A DNA stretch of 20,411 nucleotides from Conidiobolus incongruus B7586 (Eukaryota; Entomophthoromycota; Entomophthoromycetes; Entomophthorales; Conidiobolaceae). The first letter of the stretch is position 1. Each line of letters starts with the position of its first letter. Position numbers and translations under genes: made by a program. Positions 9,480-19,005 of the stretch are shown piece by piece. Location of the stretch: the NCBI GenBank assembly GCA_000697335.1, contig JNEM01016619.1, positions 1 to 20,411 of the forward strand, read 5' to 3'. The notes under the pieces were generated by a model. The model was not told the origin of the DNA, made no database searches, and saw nothing but the letters and a program-made list of their open reading frames with translations.

Positions 9480-11427
9480 AGTTTGAATAATTTAGGAAAC
9501 ACTTATTACATAAACTCTGCCCTCCATTGTATAATTAACAACCCTAGTTTTTAAAATATTTTTCTCTCATCAATCAACAGAATGGTTTTAAATTCAATTT
9601 CAAAGTTTCCTTTAATGGATGCAACCAAACATTTCAAACAATTTGAAATCAATTGCTCCTCATTATGGGCACTTAGCCAGCTAAAGTGCGTCATGGTAAG
9701 ACATGAGCTAATGTTTGAGGGATATAATCAACAGGATGCCAGTAAATTTGTTATTAATCTCCTCTCGAAAATGCACAAATTTAGTGAATATCATTCACAC
9801 TCCTAAGGATATGATAATAGGGGATCGTATGTTGGGTTCATTAATATTCTTGTCAAATCCCAAAAAGAAACATGCAGGAGTATGAACTCTAATTTTGTTA
9901 ATGATTTGTTCTTAGAAATTATAAGCACTACTGTCATATGCTAGGACTGTCAAGATCGCATTTCAAGTGCAAATCCTTTATTCTGTTTTAATCTTGATAT
10001 TCCTGCTTTGGGTATTGCCAAATATAGTATATTCCTAATTTTATCTAATACAGAAAGAGTTCAAGTAACAACAAAACTTCGACTAACTCTACCAAACAAT
10101 TTATCCATTTAAGAAAAACATATTAAGTGCTATGATAGAACTATCAACTAAGCTTATTACAATAAATATATAGAAAGTATAAAAAATTTGTTGAAATCAA
10201 TTAAAAGAGTTAGAATTTGGGAAAGATCTGATTGCAAGATATATTAAAGATGGTGCAAGACTTTATTGCTTTGGGTTAACTTAATTTTATACATAATCAA
10301 ATTTTCATTATTTTTAATTATACAGAGTCATTTTGAAAGAAATAGGATTCCGACTGTTGATGGTTATAGTTTGGGATGTATTTCAAAATGATTATACTAC
10401 AACGCTATTTGTTTGTATCAAATAATTGTAGTGAATATCCTAAGAATTGCCAGCTATCCAATATATTTTAATGACATTATGCATTACTTTCATATACTCA
10501 ATAATCGAAAATTTAAGTATCATTCAATGATTGAATTAAAAAGGTTTATTCCTATATTTTTATACTTACTTTCGGATATTTTAAACTACTATTTATTTAG
10601 GTATTGGAAATATATAATATTGCAAAGTTAAGACAATTCAGAGTGCCCTATGACATGAAAGCCAAACCCAAACCTGCATTTGCTGGTTTTCCTGAAATAT
10701 TGAGGTTTGAAAATGATATTCCTATTGATAATGATGATACTATCTTCCTTGCATGGAATTCCATAATATTTACTATATTTTAAATTAGATTTTAATAATT
10801 TTTACTATATTTAACATAAATACACCAAAAGATTATATAAATAAATAAAATAAAAGCCAATTCAAAATCATTTAATAAAAATCAATTTAACAGATGATGA
10901 TAGTGCTCTTTTGAAAAGAGTAAAGTATTTCGATCACTCCTTACATTAAAATTAAAATAATTCTCCATCCCACCAGCAAAAAATTATATATTCGAAAATT
11001 GCATCGAAGATCGTTGTTGAGCACCTCATTTCAGACATCATATCAGTTAATAACTGGTACTGAGAAAACTGTAACTCTAACTAAGGCGAAAAATAAGATG
11101 AATGTAACGAGTTGCCACAATATTGAATGATTATTTTAAATCGATTTAACAGAGTCGAGAATTGGAGTTCAAAGTGATAAAACAACCAATTTGTAAAATA
11201 TTTCCCTATGAATTTTAAACATTCATTCTCAATCAGTTAATTATCGTATGTATGGGATATATAATCACTATGGTAGTTTGGATGATAGTCACTATACAGC
11301 AACCTGCAAAAAACAAACAAATAGTGAATGGTGTTGCTTTAACGATACTCGGGTTCAAAAGGTTGGTTTGAATCAAGTAATTAATCCTAACGGTTATGCA
11401 CTGTTCTATCAAAAGGGAAATGTATAG
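9480..11427 (+). pseudogene. Broken ubiquitin-specific protease (USP) gene
   Basis: Relic of a USP-family deubiquitinase, a cysteine protease that removes ubiquitin from proteins. The Cys box reads LNNLGNTYYINSAL (9483-9524); the catalytic Cys codon is now TAT (9504-9506). The Gln box is GYNQQDA (9720-9740), followed by NLLSKMH. A zinc-type CxxC pair (TGC 9939, TGT 9948) precedes PLFCFNLDIPA. A further block, VPYDMKAKPKPAFAGFPEIL, follows an acceptor site (TTATTTAG) ending at 10600. The His box NHYGSLDDSHYTATC and the ending GYALFYQKG close at TAG 11425-11427. Six in-frame stops (9552, 9804, 9942, 10110, 10149, 10245) interrupt 9480-10270, yet I see no frameshift there. The long gap between boxes suggests the USP4/11/15 or yeast Ubp12 class (weak). 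Pieces 10270-10600 and 10760-11240 are hard to trace. Confidence 0.88.
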
Positions 11428-11513
11428 AATGAAAATATTCCAATTAATTTGCAATCTACAAAGTGAAGGTGTAAACATTATATTTTATTGATTATATTCG
11501 ACTATTCATTTTT

Positions 11514-11906
11514 TTAAATTATTTTTATGTTTTCATAATTTAACATTTTGTAAAGTAGTTTACTTATTAGCATTACTTGGAAAAGCAGCGTTCTAAAAAA
11601 ATTACTAAGAGAGAGTAATTTGGGTATTCGGCTATAAGATGGATTAAAAAGTTTTATTAGCTATATATAACAGCGGGAAGGGCCCAGATCGGGTTAATCT
11701 TCCTATGAATCATCCAAATTCTAGGTTTTCATAATGTAGCTCGGGTAAAATGATTTCGGAGTTAGTGCAATGGTTTGGCTGAGTAACCAATCAGCAAATG
11801 AACAGTAATTGAATCTGTATGCGAGGGAAAAATGATCGCTATATTGAGCTGATGTAAGGATACTTGATAGGAGTATAAGCACCAGTTTCATAACAATATG
11901 AATCAA
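11514..11906 (-). pseudogene. Relic of a secreted protein, family unknown
   Basis: From a minus-strand ATG the frame begins with a clear signal peptide (MKLVLILLSSILTSAQ after a short MIHIV lead), followed by SDHFSLAYRFNYCSFADWLL. It runs 131 codons to TAA at 11514-11516 with four internal stops (TAG, TAG, TAA, TAG) and no TGA. Composition is richer in G and C than the flanks. The tail (PDLGPSRCY, then NPSYSRIPKLLSL) is not recognised. The opening 61 codons are uninterrupted and could be an exon of a gene whose introns I cannot place. It lies between the USP relic and CMC4. Confidence 0.4.
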
Positions 11907-12026
11907 TATAAACTCATTATTTTTGATTTCATAATTACATCATCATCCCATAATTATTTAGAAAATTCATTTTTAACATATTAATATACAATCAAAATTC
12001 ACATAATTTTAAATTTAATCATAACG

Positions 12027-12276
12027 ATGTCAAAAGTAATTATTCACAAATTAGAGAATTCACAACATGTAAAATAATATTAATTAAATAAAAAATTAGG
12101 AAAATCCATGTCAAAAGGAAGCTTGTGCGATTCAATCCTGTCTTCAAAAGAACAATTATCAAGATTCCAAATGCATTGAATTTATTAACCAATTAAACCA
12201 GTGTTGCTTAAAATTGAGGGAAAAGGGCCAAGATTCGCCAGTATGTCCTAAAAAAATTAAATCTAATGATAATTAA
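12027..12276 (+). CDS. CMC4: CMC4-like mitochondrial Cx9C protein, two exons
   Basis: Exons 12027-12035 (Met-Ser-Lys) and 12100-12276 give 61 residues. CMC4 is a small twin-cysteine protein of the mitochondrial intermembrane space, imported and oxidised by the Mia40 pathway; its exact role is not settled. Cysteines fall at 7, 12, 17, 28, 38, 39 and 52. The first six match the positions in human CMC4 (p8 MTCP1), whose disulfides join 7-38, 17-28 and 39 to a later Cys. Diagnostic strings are NPCQKEACAIQSCLQ and DSKCIEFINQLNQCC. The tail after Cys52 is short and charged. The start ATG was chosen because splicing joins MSK to ENPCQKEAC, matching the short N-terminus of homologues. The gene looks intact. 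Confidence 0.92.
12036..12099 (+). other. CMC4 intron (64 nt)
   Basis: Starts GTAATTAT and ends AAATTAG, phase 0, right after codon 3. The donor resembles that of Ral intron 2. Confidence 0.85.
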
Positions 12277-13149
12277 AAATATTGTTAAATAATTGGAATT
12301 TCAATATTTAGAATTTTTTGGGATATATTTTAGTATTTTGTTTTTGGGCTTGTAAATTCTCTTAATTTGATTAGATTAACCTTGTAACTACCCCTTTTGT
12401 TGATTGTTTTCAAGCTCTATATAAAAATACAAGTTACAGGTTTGATGTTACCACACTGTATTTAGTATTTGTAATAGCAACGGAATTTTAAATTTAATAT
12501 CATTAATGAAAATTTTTATAAACAATTATATCATATTGAATTAATTCAGTAAAGATAATTTGTCAAGATTAATTAATCTATTTTGCAATACTATTATTGA
12601 TTGAAATTATCCAAATATTTTTTGCATTCTAAAATTTAGAGATTTTGTGTATATCAACATTACTTTCCATACGATTGAGTTTTATATTAGAATGCTAATT
12701 CTAAGTTGAATTAAAATTAAATTCTCTGAAATTAATATTTTATTAATTAATTAGTAAATTATGCTGAATCATTTCAATATTTCAAGTATATTATCAAATC
12801 ATGATTTAAAGCTGTGACTGGTAAAACGAAATTTTAATTTTCTAATACTTATAACAAATTTTAATTCCATTCCAAAATAATATTATTGTTGCTCAACATA
12901 TTTTTTTTATTCCAAATATATTTAATAAATTTTAAAAATCAATATGAACAAATGATGTATAATAATATGACTTTCATCATTAAACCAAAAATCTATTTGT
13001 TATTTTCTATTTAATTATGATTAGTATATTATTATCATTTTGATAGCAGATGTTTTAAAACTATATTAATCCATCAAATACATCAAACAACAGTATAATT
13101 TTAACAAAATGATTTATTTTTGAATTTCTAATTCTTTATATTGCTTATC

Positions 13150-13185
<36 letters not shown>
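13150..13185 (+). repeat. (AAT)12 microsatellite
   Basis: Twelve exact AAT units in intergenic DNA, likely variable in length between strains. Confidence 0.95.
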
Positions 13186-13274
13186 CAATTTACATCTAAA
13201 ATTTGAGTATTTATAATATTATAATGTAATTTTAGATTTAGTTAATACTGAGATAATCAGAAATATAGTGAAAG

Positions 13275-13325
13275 CTCTAATGGCGTAGAGTATATATTGA
13301 TTAAATATGCCAGATTTAATTAGAG
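13275..13325. repeat. Nested stem-loop candidate
   Basis: CTCTAAT (13275-13281) pairs with ATTAGAG (13319-13325). Inside, GGC pairs with GCC, and ATATT with AATAT around a GATTA loop. The 7-bp outer stem resembles a tRNA acceptor stem, but at 51 nt with one inner hairpin it is too short for a normal tRNA. It may be a small structured RNA or chance. Confidence 0.4.
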
Positions 13326-13419
13326 GGATGGGATTATCTCGTTTTAAAAATTAAAGAATAATGGTTCTAACATAAACTGTAAATAGTTGGTTTCTTATCC
13401 ATAAACTTTAAAATAGAGT

Positions 13420-14040
13420 TCAAGAACAAAAGCATATTTTTGATTTTAGATAACTGATTTTCAACTTTTCAAGAATGAATAAAATACAAAAAATTCTCTC
13501 CTTTAGAAAAATAATATCATAATCTTTTGTATTTACATCAATAAAGTCTAATCCAAACATTTCCTTAAAATGAGCGCTCCAGCCAAATAGAAAGAGAAAT
13601 TGGCATAATATTATGTGGCAAAGTGACGTTAGCCTCTCTGTTGAAATTCTAGGATTCAAAGAATTCATCAAGTTTCATTCCAGATTTATTATTAATGAAG
13701 GGTGAATGATTTAACAAATTGACCAGAGGAAATTCCAGGGATCATTAGGCTTTCTAGTATAGTTGCTCATAATCGGTTTTAAATATAAATTATATAAAAA
13801 TATTATGATTTTATACATTGAATAAAATTTCTCTTTAAGCGTTTGATTATGAATTGTATGGACTTTGTTCATCTTAAAAGTTTTCAAGTTCTAATTCCTC
13901 TAGCTTTTTGAAAGTAGTAATATTAATTTTAAAATCTATAAAAAAAGCATAAATGGAATAGATAGCATAATAATAATATTTCTTACTTGAATCGGAATGA
14001 TATTAGCTCACCTTAAATATATTTATGTTAAATTTCTTAA
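13420..14040 (-). pseudogene. Decayed intron-containing gene, family unknown
   Basis: Minus-strand coding traces around a well-formed intron-like segment (13936-13986, 51 nt, GTAAGAAA to TTATAG). Joined across it, the frame reads HSDSNFKIN then ITTFKKLEELELENF and DEQSPYNS, interrupted only by TAA codons as far as about 13800. Further on there is an uninterrupted 83-codon frame (13420-13671) with FGWSAHFKEMFGLDFIDVN, while another frame there reads KLDEFFES and NREANVTLPHNIMPISLS, so the true frame is unclear. The LEELELENF stretch is faintly leucine-rich. I do not recognise the family. Confidence 0.35.
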
Positions 14041-15371
14041 ATCATAAAAAGATCAGTGATGAAAAATTTATATTTTTTAAAAATATTCTTTATAAATCTG
14101 TCCATTATGATAGTATTTAAATTAATGTTAAAATGGTGTGAATTCATTAGAACTATTATATTTATACAATTGATCAGCTTTGATTCAATTAGAGTAAAAT
14201 TGAATTAATATTGAAATTTAAACATTTTTTTTAAATATTTTGAATATATATGTTCATAGTAATAAATCAAGCATTTCAAGCAACACAATATTTCAAGTTA
14301 TTTTAAAATGATTGTGTAATTAATACTTATAATGATTAAATAGTATAATTTCTTAATCAAAATATATACTGATAAATATCAGTAAATATTAATGTTTTTA
14401 TTAGATTTTGAAATTTCAGGTTTAAAAGATTTTAAATCGATTAATACTATGGATTAAGTGTGATTCTTAATAAGATATAATCCTTTTTGATTGAATCAAA
14501 ATTTAATTTAAGATTGATTTCTCAATTTTTTAGTTTTACTATATAGTTTACAGTTTTATAATATATAATATTAATATCTACAATTGAACTACTTAATTAA
14601 TACATATTTTAATGGAAGTTATTTATTTTCTCTCTAAATTTTTATATATTTGATTTAATTGAATTTAAAATATCAATAAATAGAAATGCCTTCATAGAAT
14701 CACATATATCAATAAAATTTAACAATGATATATCAGTTTTCAATAATCTAGTATAGAAACCAACTTATTTATACAATATAAATTTATTGATATATACTTT
14801 ATCAATATATAAATAAAGCAGCCTATTTCTATTAACTCAACCCATGTTCGCAATTTCTGTTGAACTTAATGGCTGATATAAGGATATTTATAATTAGTAT
14901 ATACTATATCAAGGCTTGACAGACATACGATGTTAATACTTTTCACAATTGATTCTCCAGATTATCTCTATTTTCATCATAATTTCAACTAATTAAATAT
15001 TTTTATTCAAACATATCGAATATAAGTATTTAATATGTTGATTTAATTAATTTTATATTTTCTGAAATTAAAATTATACTATATAAATTTAGCATGAGCG
15101 ACATATTGTCAATTTTAATATTCAAAAAATCAAGTTTAAATTACAATAAAATTATTAAATAGGTCTTCAACTAGATTCAATATTTGATAATTGATTTAAA
15201 TTTCCTGACATTAAGAATAATCAAAGTTTGGAAGTTATTAAGAAAAATAGATAGGTAAAAATCTCTTGATATAAAGTTAAATATATTTAGAAAATATTAA
15301 TAAAATTTAAATAAATTTAAAGATGGCTAATGGAACTTGGTGGTATCTACGGTTCAAGTAATGTGAAAAAA
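14041..15371. other. Gene-poor AT-rich spacer
   Basis: About 1.3 kb with no supported gene on either strand. It includes the presumed 3' UTR of the minus-strand hydrolase gene at the right end. Several short AT-only inverted repeats (for example near 14780-14815) are unremarkable for this composition. Confidence 0.5.
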
Positions 15372-16280
15372 CTATCCCGTTATATCCTGATCAGTATTAG
15401 GCAAAGTATCCTTTATAGCTTGTATTAATTTTTTTCTTTGATTGGCAAGTTTTAAATTCCTTCTAAAATCACTGGACATTTCTAATTGAAGACCTTTCTT
15501 TCCTCTGCCCAGATTAACAACATTGCCAGTGTCTGTTCCCTCGAGGTCTCCGACATTAGCGGGGATATTGGTTCCAACTACTTTGCATCCTTGACCAGGT
15601 TTACATAATACTGAAACAATGCCATCGTCTTTGGTTAGTTCATAGAATCTTTGGGCGACATTATTGGCCTTGTAGTAATTACCACCAAAGATAACGTGAA
15701 TAGATTTGCCATCTGTTGCTTTTCTTTCACTAAATCCATGAAATGAAACTACAAATCGATTTTTTAACACTTCATCAAGTTTTGGAGATCTAAAAATGTG
15801 AGAGGTGATATGAGCAGCATTTTGATGACAAACTTTAGAACTTTCGCAATTCTCATAAGCCTGACCATTTGGTGCAGTTTTACAAATATCTAAATTATGT
15901 AATCGATTGGGCTTTCCTCCAATATTTTCACAACATTGAGGTCTGATACATCTTACACTATTCACCTTAGCACTCTCCTTGGAATTTAAATTTGATATGA
16001 ATTTATACAAAGCAGATTTGGGTCTGATGTCTTTAATTTCTTGGTATAAATCTTCAGCCATTATATCTGAAACCTCTTCGATCGCGTTTCCATGGATAGC
16101 TATAGATGCAACGGAGATTGGTATCAATCCAGGACCTATAGGGGGTATAGTTTGAGGTATTGTAATTTCGTCATAATCTTTAGAACGTTGTAAAACCTTT
16201 TGAAGTTCTTCAAGGTTTTTAAAATAATCAAGAAGAGCATAAGCACAGGACATAAGGAATAAATATTTGATTGGACTCAT
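15372..16280 (-). CDS. Secreted poly-gamma-glutamate hydrolase-family protein
   Basis: A single exon of 302 residues, ATG at 16280, stop TAG. The family (type member: PghP of Bacillus phage) contains zinc hydrolases with a carboxypeptidase-like fold that cut gamma-linked polyglutamate. Motifs lie in family order: AIHGNAIEE (61-69, His63 and Glu68 as likely zinc ligands), AHITSHIF (156-163), VVSFHGF (177-183, His181), VIFGGNYYKA (196-205) and GLQLEMSSDFRR (263-274, candidate catalytic Glu267, Arg273). The N-terminus (MSPIKYLFLMSCAYALL) is a signal peptide, so the enzyme is probably exported. A cysteine-rich insert (about 106-155, six Cys) is not in the bacterial forms as I know them and may be disulfide-bonded. 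It stands alone; a decayed duplicate lies about 2.7 kb further right in the same orientation. Family fairly sure, substrate inferred. Confidence 0.85.
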   Translation of the reverse strand: MSPIKYLFLMSCAYALLDYFKNLEELQKVLQRSKDYDEITIPQTIPPIGPGLIPISVASIAIHGNAIEEVSDIMAEDLYQEIKDIRPKSALYKFISNLNSKESAKVNSVRCIRPQCCENIGGKPNRLHNLDICKTAPNGQAYENCESSKVCHQNAAHITSHIFRSPKLDEVLKNRFVVSFHGFSERKATDGKSIHVIFGGNYYKANNVAQRFYELTKDDGIVSVLCKPGQGCKVVGTNIPANVGDLEGTDTGNVVNLGRGKKGLQLEMSSDFRRNLKLANQRKKLIQAIKDTLPNTDQDITG

Positions 16281-16671
16281 CTTTGGTTATCAGTGTATTT
16301 ATATCTTTCAAAACAATTCGACTAAATAAGTAAGAATTTATAAATAATTCAATTTGAATCAAGAGGATAAATTCCAACGAATGATCTGAAAATTGTGGTT
16401 TCAAGGTTCTTAATAATGAATCGAAATTAGACTGTTGGTTTATATATAATTAAAAGCTGAATTTATTTATTTGTGGGAACAATATATTATCGGATCATGT
16501 AGTCAAACAATTTATTCGGATAAATTTGAATTGGTTTGATAATGTATTGTTACAAGTATATAGTTTTATTGCTAAATGAATTATGGATGTTATATAGTGA
16601 ATTTGAACTAATTATTTTTTTCAGACATTTTCCATTATTATCTTGAAAATAAGATACTTTAATTAAAGAAA

Positions 16672-16791
16672 ATGGAAAATTTAATGAAAGATTGTTTGTT
16701 TTGGATTTTAAACAGGTTTTGGTTAATTCTATTGATAATTATATGGTTTTCTTATAATTTCTTATTACCCCAGAGAATATATGGGGTATAG
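16672..16791 (+). CDS. Tiny membrane-peptide ORF, doubtful
   Basis: Thirty-nine codons beginning MENLMKDCLFW with one hydrophobic segment (WLILLIIIWFSYNFLL) and a short tail RIYGV. It could be a single-span membrane micropeptide, but T-rich DNA produces such ORFs by chance and no family is recognised. Confidence 0.15.
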   Translation: MENLMKDCLFWILNRFWLILLIIIWFSYNFLLPQRIYGV

Positions 16792-17035
16792 TGAATTGTG
16801 TCGAACTCTTAGGACAATGTATATTAAACTCACAAGTTTATATATGTTTGTATAAAATTTAATAAAAATAAAACATATAATAAAATTAAATTATACTACA
16901 TTGATTTTGAATAAAGATTAGTGATTTTATCAAATCTTTATAATAATACTATTGAAAAATTAACAAACAATTTTTATTTAAAAAATAAGATATATAATAT
17001 AATGATCACTCGTTATTTTTTGTATAATACTTAGG

Positions 17036-17071
17036 ATTAATATAACATTAATATAACATTAATATAACATT
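17036..17071 (+). repeat. Tandem repeat, 11-bp unit, three copies
   Basis: ATTAATATAAC occurs three times without change (17036-17068), followed by a partial unit ATT. Confidence 0.9.
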
Positions 17072-17414
17072 ATTATTACATTATTGGCTATGAATTTGCA
17101 TATATAAATATATTATATATTATCTATAATCATTTTTTAATTTATTCTTAATATTCAAATTCTAATTTTAAATTTCTAATTCAAATATTGAGAATAATTA
17201 AATATATGATTTATAAAATAATCAATTTCACATAATAAGTCCATATTCTATTTTATTCAATATGAAAAATAATATTCATTTTTCCTGATATATGAACTAT
17301 TTCAGAATAGAAAAAATATGCATAAACCTTTCACAAATCTCATTCATTGGTTTCAAAGTTTAAAAATATAAAAAATCAAGTATAAATTAATCAATTTAGA
17401 ATATATTGTGATTA

Positions 17415-17765
17415 TGTAGATAATATCCCGTCTGACAAACTACATCTCGCATTCTATTATGTTATGAAGATACAGCCCTTGAACACTCTTTGTACAACTT
17501 CCATTCCCCTTTTTCTGAAGACCTAATAAGCTTTTTTATACTATTTAAGACCAATGAATGGTAAATAAAAGAACCATTTTCGGTATAAATTTTTATCATC
17601 ACCACTGAACTTCTGTGAAGCCCAATGACCTCTCAACAAAGCGTAATATAACTCCTTAACCTAGAGTACCAAACGAGCTATGAGCAAGCTGCTCCCTTCC
17701 TTATATTCAATCTTCTACAAGCAATTTGTAGAATCACAGAACAATATTAATATTATTGATTTCAT
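17415..17765 (-). pseudogene. Relic of a small secreted protein, family unknown
   Basis: Starts at a minus-strand ATG with a possible signal peptide (MKSIILILFCDSTNC). The frame continues through EGSSLLIARLVL, ELYYALLRGHWASQKF, NLYRKWFFYLPFIGLK and VFRKRGMEVVQRVFKGC. Internal stops are TAG five times and TAA once before the closing TAA, with no TGA and no frameshift seen over about 115 codons. Amino-acid variety and GC content are clearly above the flanks, so I judge it once coding. It is probably a pseudogene; I do not recognise the family. Confidence 0.45.
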
Positions 17766-19005
17766 TTTGAATTAAATTCGTGAAAAATAAGATTATAGAA
17801 TTTAATATGAAATAAAGGCAAACTGAATGATTAATTATATTCAAAACTACTTTCAAAATTTATGTTTTTACTCTCTCGAGCATTTTATGAAAATTCTATA
17901 TATTTTATATATTGATGTGTTTTGTAATAAAGTTTGTAAAGATTGCTATTAGAAAAGTAATTTGAATACAATTTGGTAAATTAATTTATTAATCCTGCTC
18001 TTTTACCTTTTGGAACTGTATATTATAAGCTTGTATACTATTGAGATGTTATAGTAGGATATCAAACTTTCCTCTCCTCCTATCTTTGCTAAACCTGGGT
18101 TTAAATAGTTTGTTCAATGAATGATATAGTGTTTGGATAAATTCTAATAAAAGGAGTAAAAGATATTAATCGACTATAGACCAACAAAGCCTCTCTGAAT
18201 TAGAAGTAATATTGACTTAACTATTCAATTGAGAAAGATAAGTACTTTTGAATTAAACAATATTTTATTTATTATTCAAATTTAACAAGTTAAATTTGAA
18301 ATTTAGTTAAATTAAAATAACTTTTGTTAGAATGACAAGTCATTTACAAATATGTATTATATTATTATCGGATCAGAAAATGTTAAATAATATTATTGAA
18401 TTTCAAGGACATTTTTTACTTAGTATACTATTAAGTAATGGATATTCAATTATCCATATATTTTACCACTTACAACAAAATTATTCAATATTAATTAATT
18501 TTTTATATTTAATCTACATATTGCATTATATATAATTTGAATATACTGCAAAAGCCAGACATTTATACATATAAATAATGCTGAAATTTATTTCAAATTT
18601 TTTATTTTACTTATGATATAATATATGAAAAACTTCAAATAACTGTATTTTTTAATATTTAATTTATCAAATTATAATATTTTAATACATTGATGGTGTT
18701 TTTAACTTAGTTATAGGAACGATTTATAAATATTATGAATGATCTTAATGATAAAAGGTTAAATATTACAAGAATTAATTAAAAAATTGAATTATTTAGA
18801 TTTTGAACAATGATTTTCAACTCTTTATATTTAGAATTATTCACAATATGAACATATTGTTTTTATAATTTGCTCATAATAAATTAAAAAACAGTTAAAA
18901 TGTTGGTTATATTGAATAATAAAATACGTAATTACAAATATATTCCTCTGAAATATTTAGTCGAGATATTTGTTATAGATTTATATGATGAAATATTGTA
19001 GATAA
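17766..19005. other. Gene-poor AT-rich spacer
   Basis: No supported gene. The region 18000-18230 is slightly richer in GC and may be old coding sequence, but no frame is convincing. A perfect inverted repeat lies at 18275-18300. An open frame of 67 codons at 18332-18535 is mostly Ile, Leu, Asn and Tyr and is probably chance. Confidence 0.45.
18275..18300. repeat. Perfect inverted repeat, 12-bp arms, 2-nt centre
   Basis: TTCAAATTTAAC and its exact reverse complement GTTAAATTTGAA are separated by AA. It could extrude as a hairpin. No neighbouring gene explains it. Confidence 0.85.

Larger units (their letters stand above)
12277..13419. other. Gene-poor AT-rich spacer after CMC4
   Basis: Contains the presumed CMC4 3' UTR, an (AAT)12 microsatellite and a nested stem-loop near 13300. 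No coding frame, tRNA or transposon was recognised. Confidence 0.5.
16281..17414. other. Upstream region of the hydrolase gene, gene-poor
   Basis: Presumed promoter side of the minus-strand hydrolase gene. A TATAAATA string occurs on the minus strand about 17-24 bases before the ATG, too close to be a usual TATA box. The stretch also holds a 39-codon membrane-like ORF (16672-16791), a small hairpin (TACCCC at 16766-16771 with GGGGTA at 16783-16788) and an 11-bp triple repeat at 17036. Otherwise nothing is seen. Confidence 0.45.

Noticed and set aside
10413-10631. Open frame of 72 codons on the + strand
   Set aside because: Lies within the USP relic, overlaps its apparent acceptor site at 10600, and matches no family.
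11233-11478. Open frame of 81 codons on the minus strand
   Set aside because: Antisense to the USP His box, which explains the open frame; no motif of its own.
11514-11906. Class 3 lipase relic
   Set aside because: The signal peptide and AY...C spacing suggested it, but no GxSxG or other lipase motif follows.
13275-13325. tRNA gene
   Set aside because: The outer stem is acceptor-like, but the element is too short and lacks T-arm and anticodon features.
13420-13671. Glycoside hydrolase family 1 C-terminus (FGWS...FGLDFIDVN)
   Set aside because: Only a short resemblance, no catalytic motif upstream, and a competing frame reads equally well.
16297-16304. TATA box of the hydrolase gene
   Set aside because: Only about 17-24 bases before the ATG, too close to serve as a normal core promoter unless the gene has another start.
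18332-18535. Open frame of 67 codons on the + strand
   Set aside because: Low-complexity hydrophobic composition and no family likeness; no promoter or splice support.
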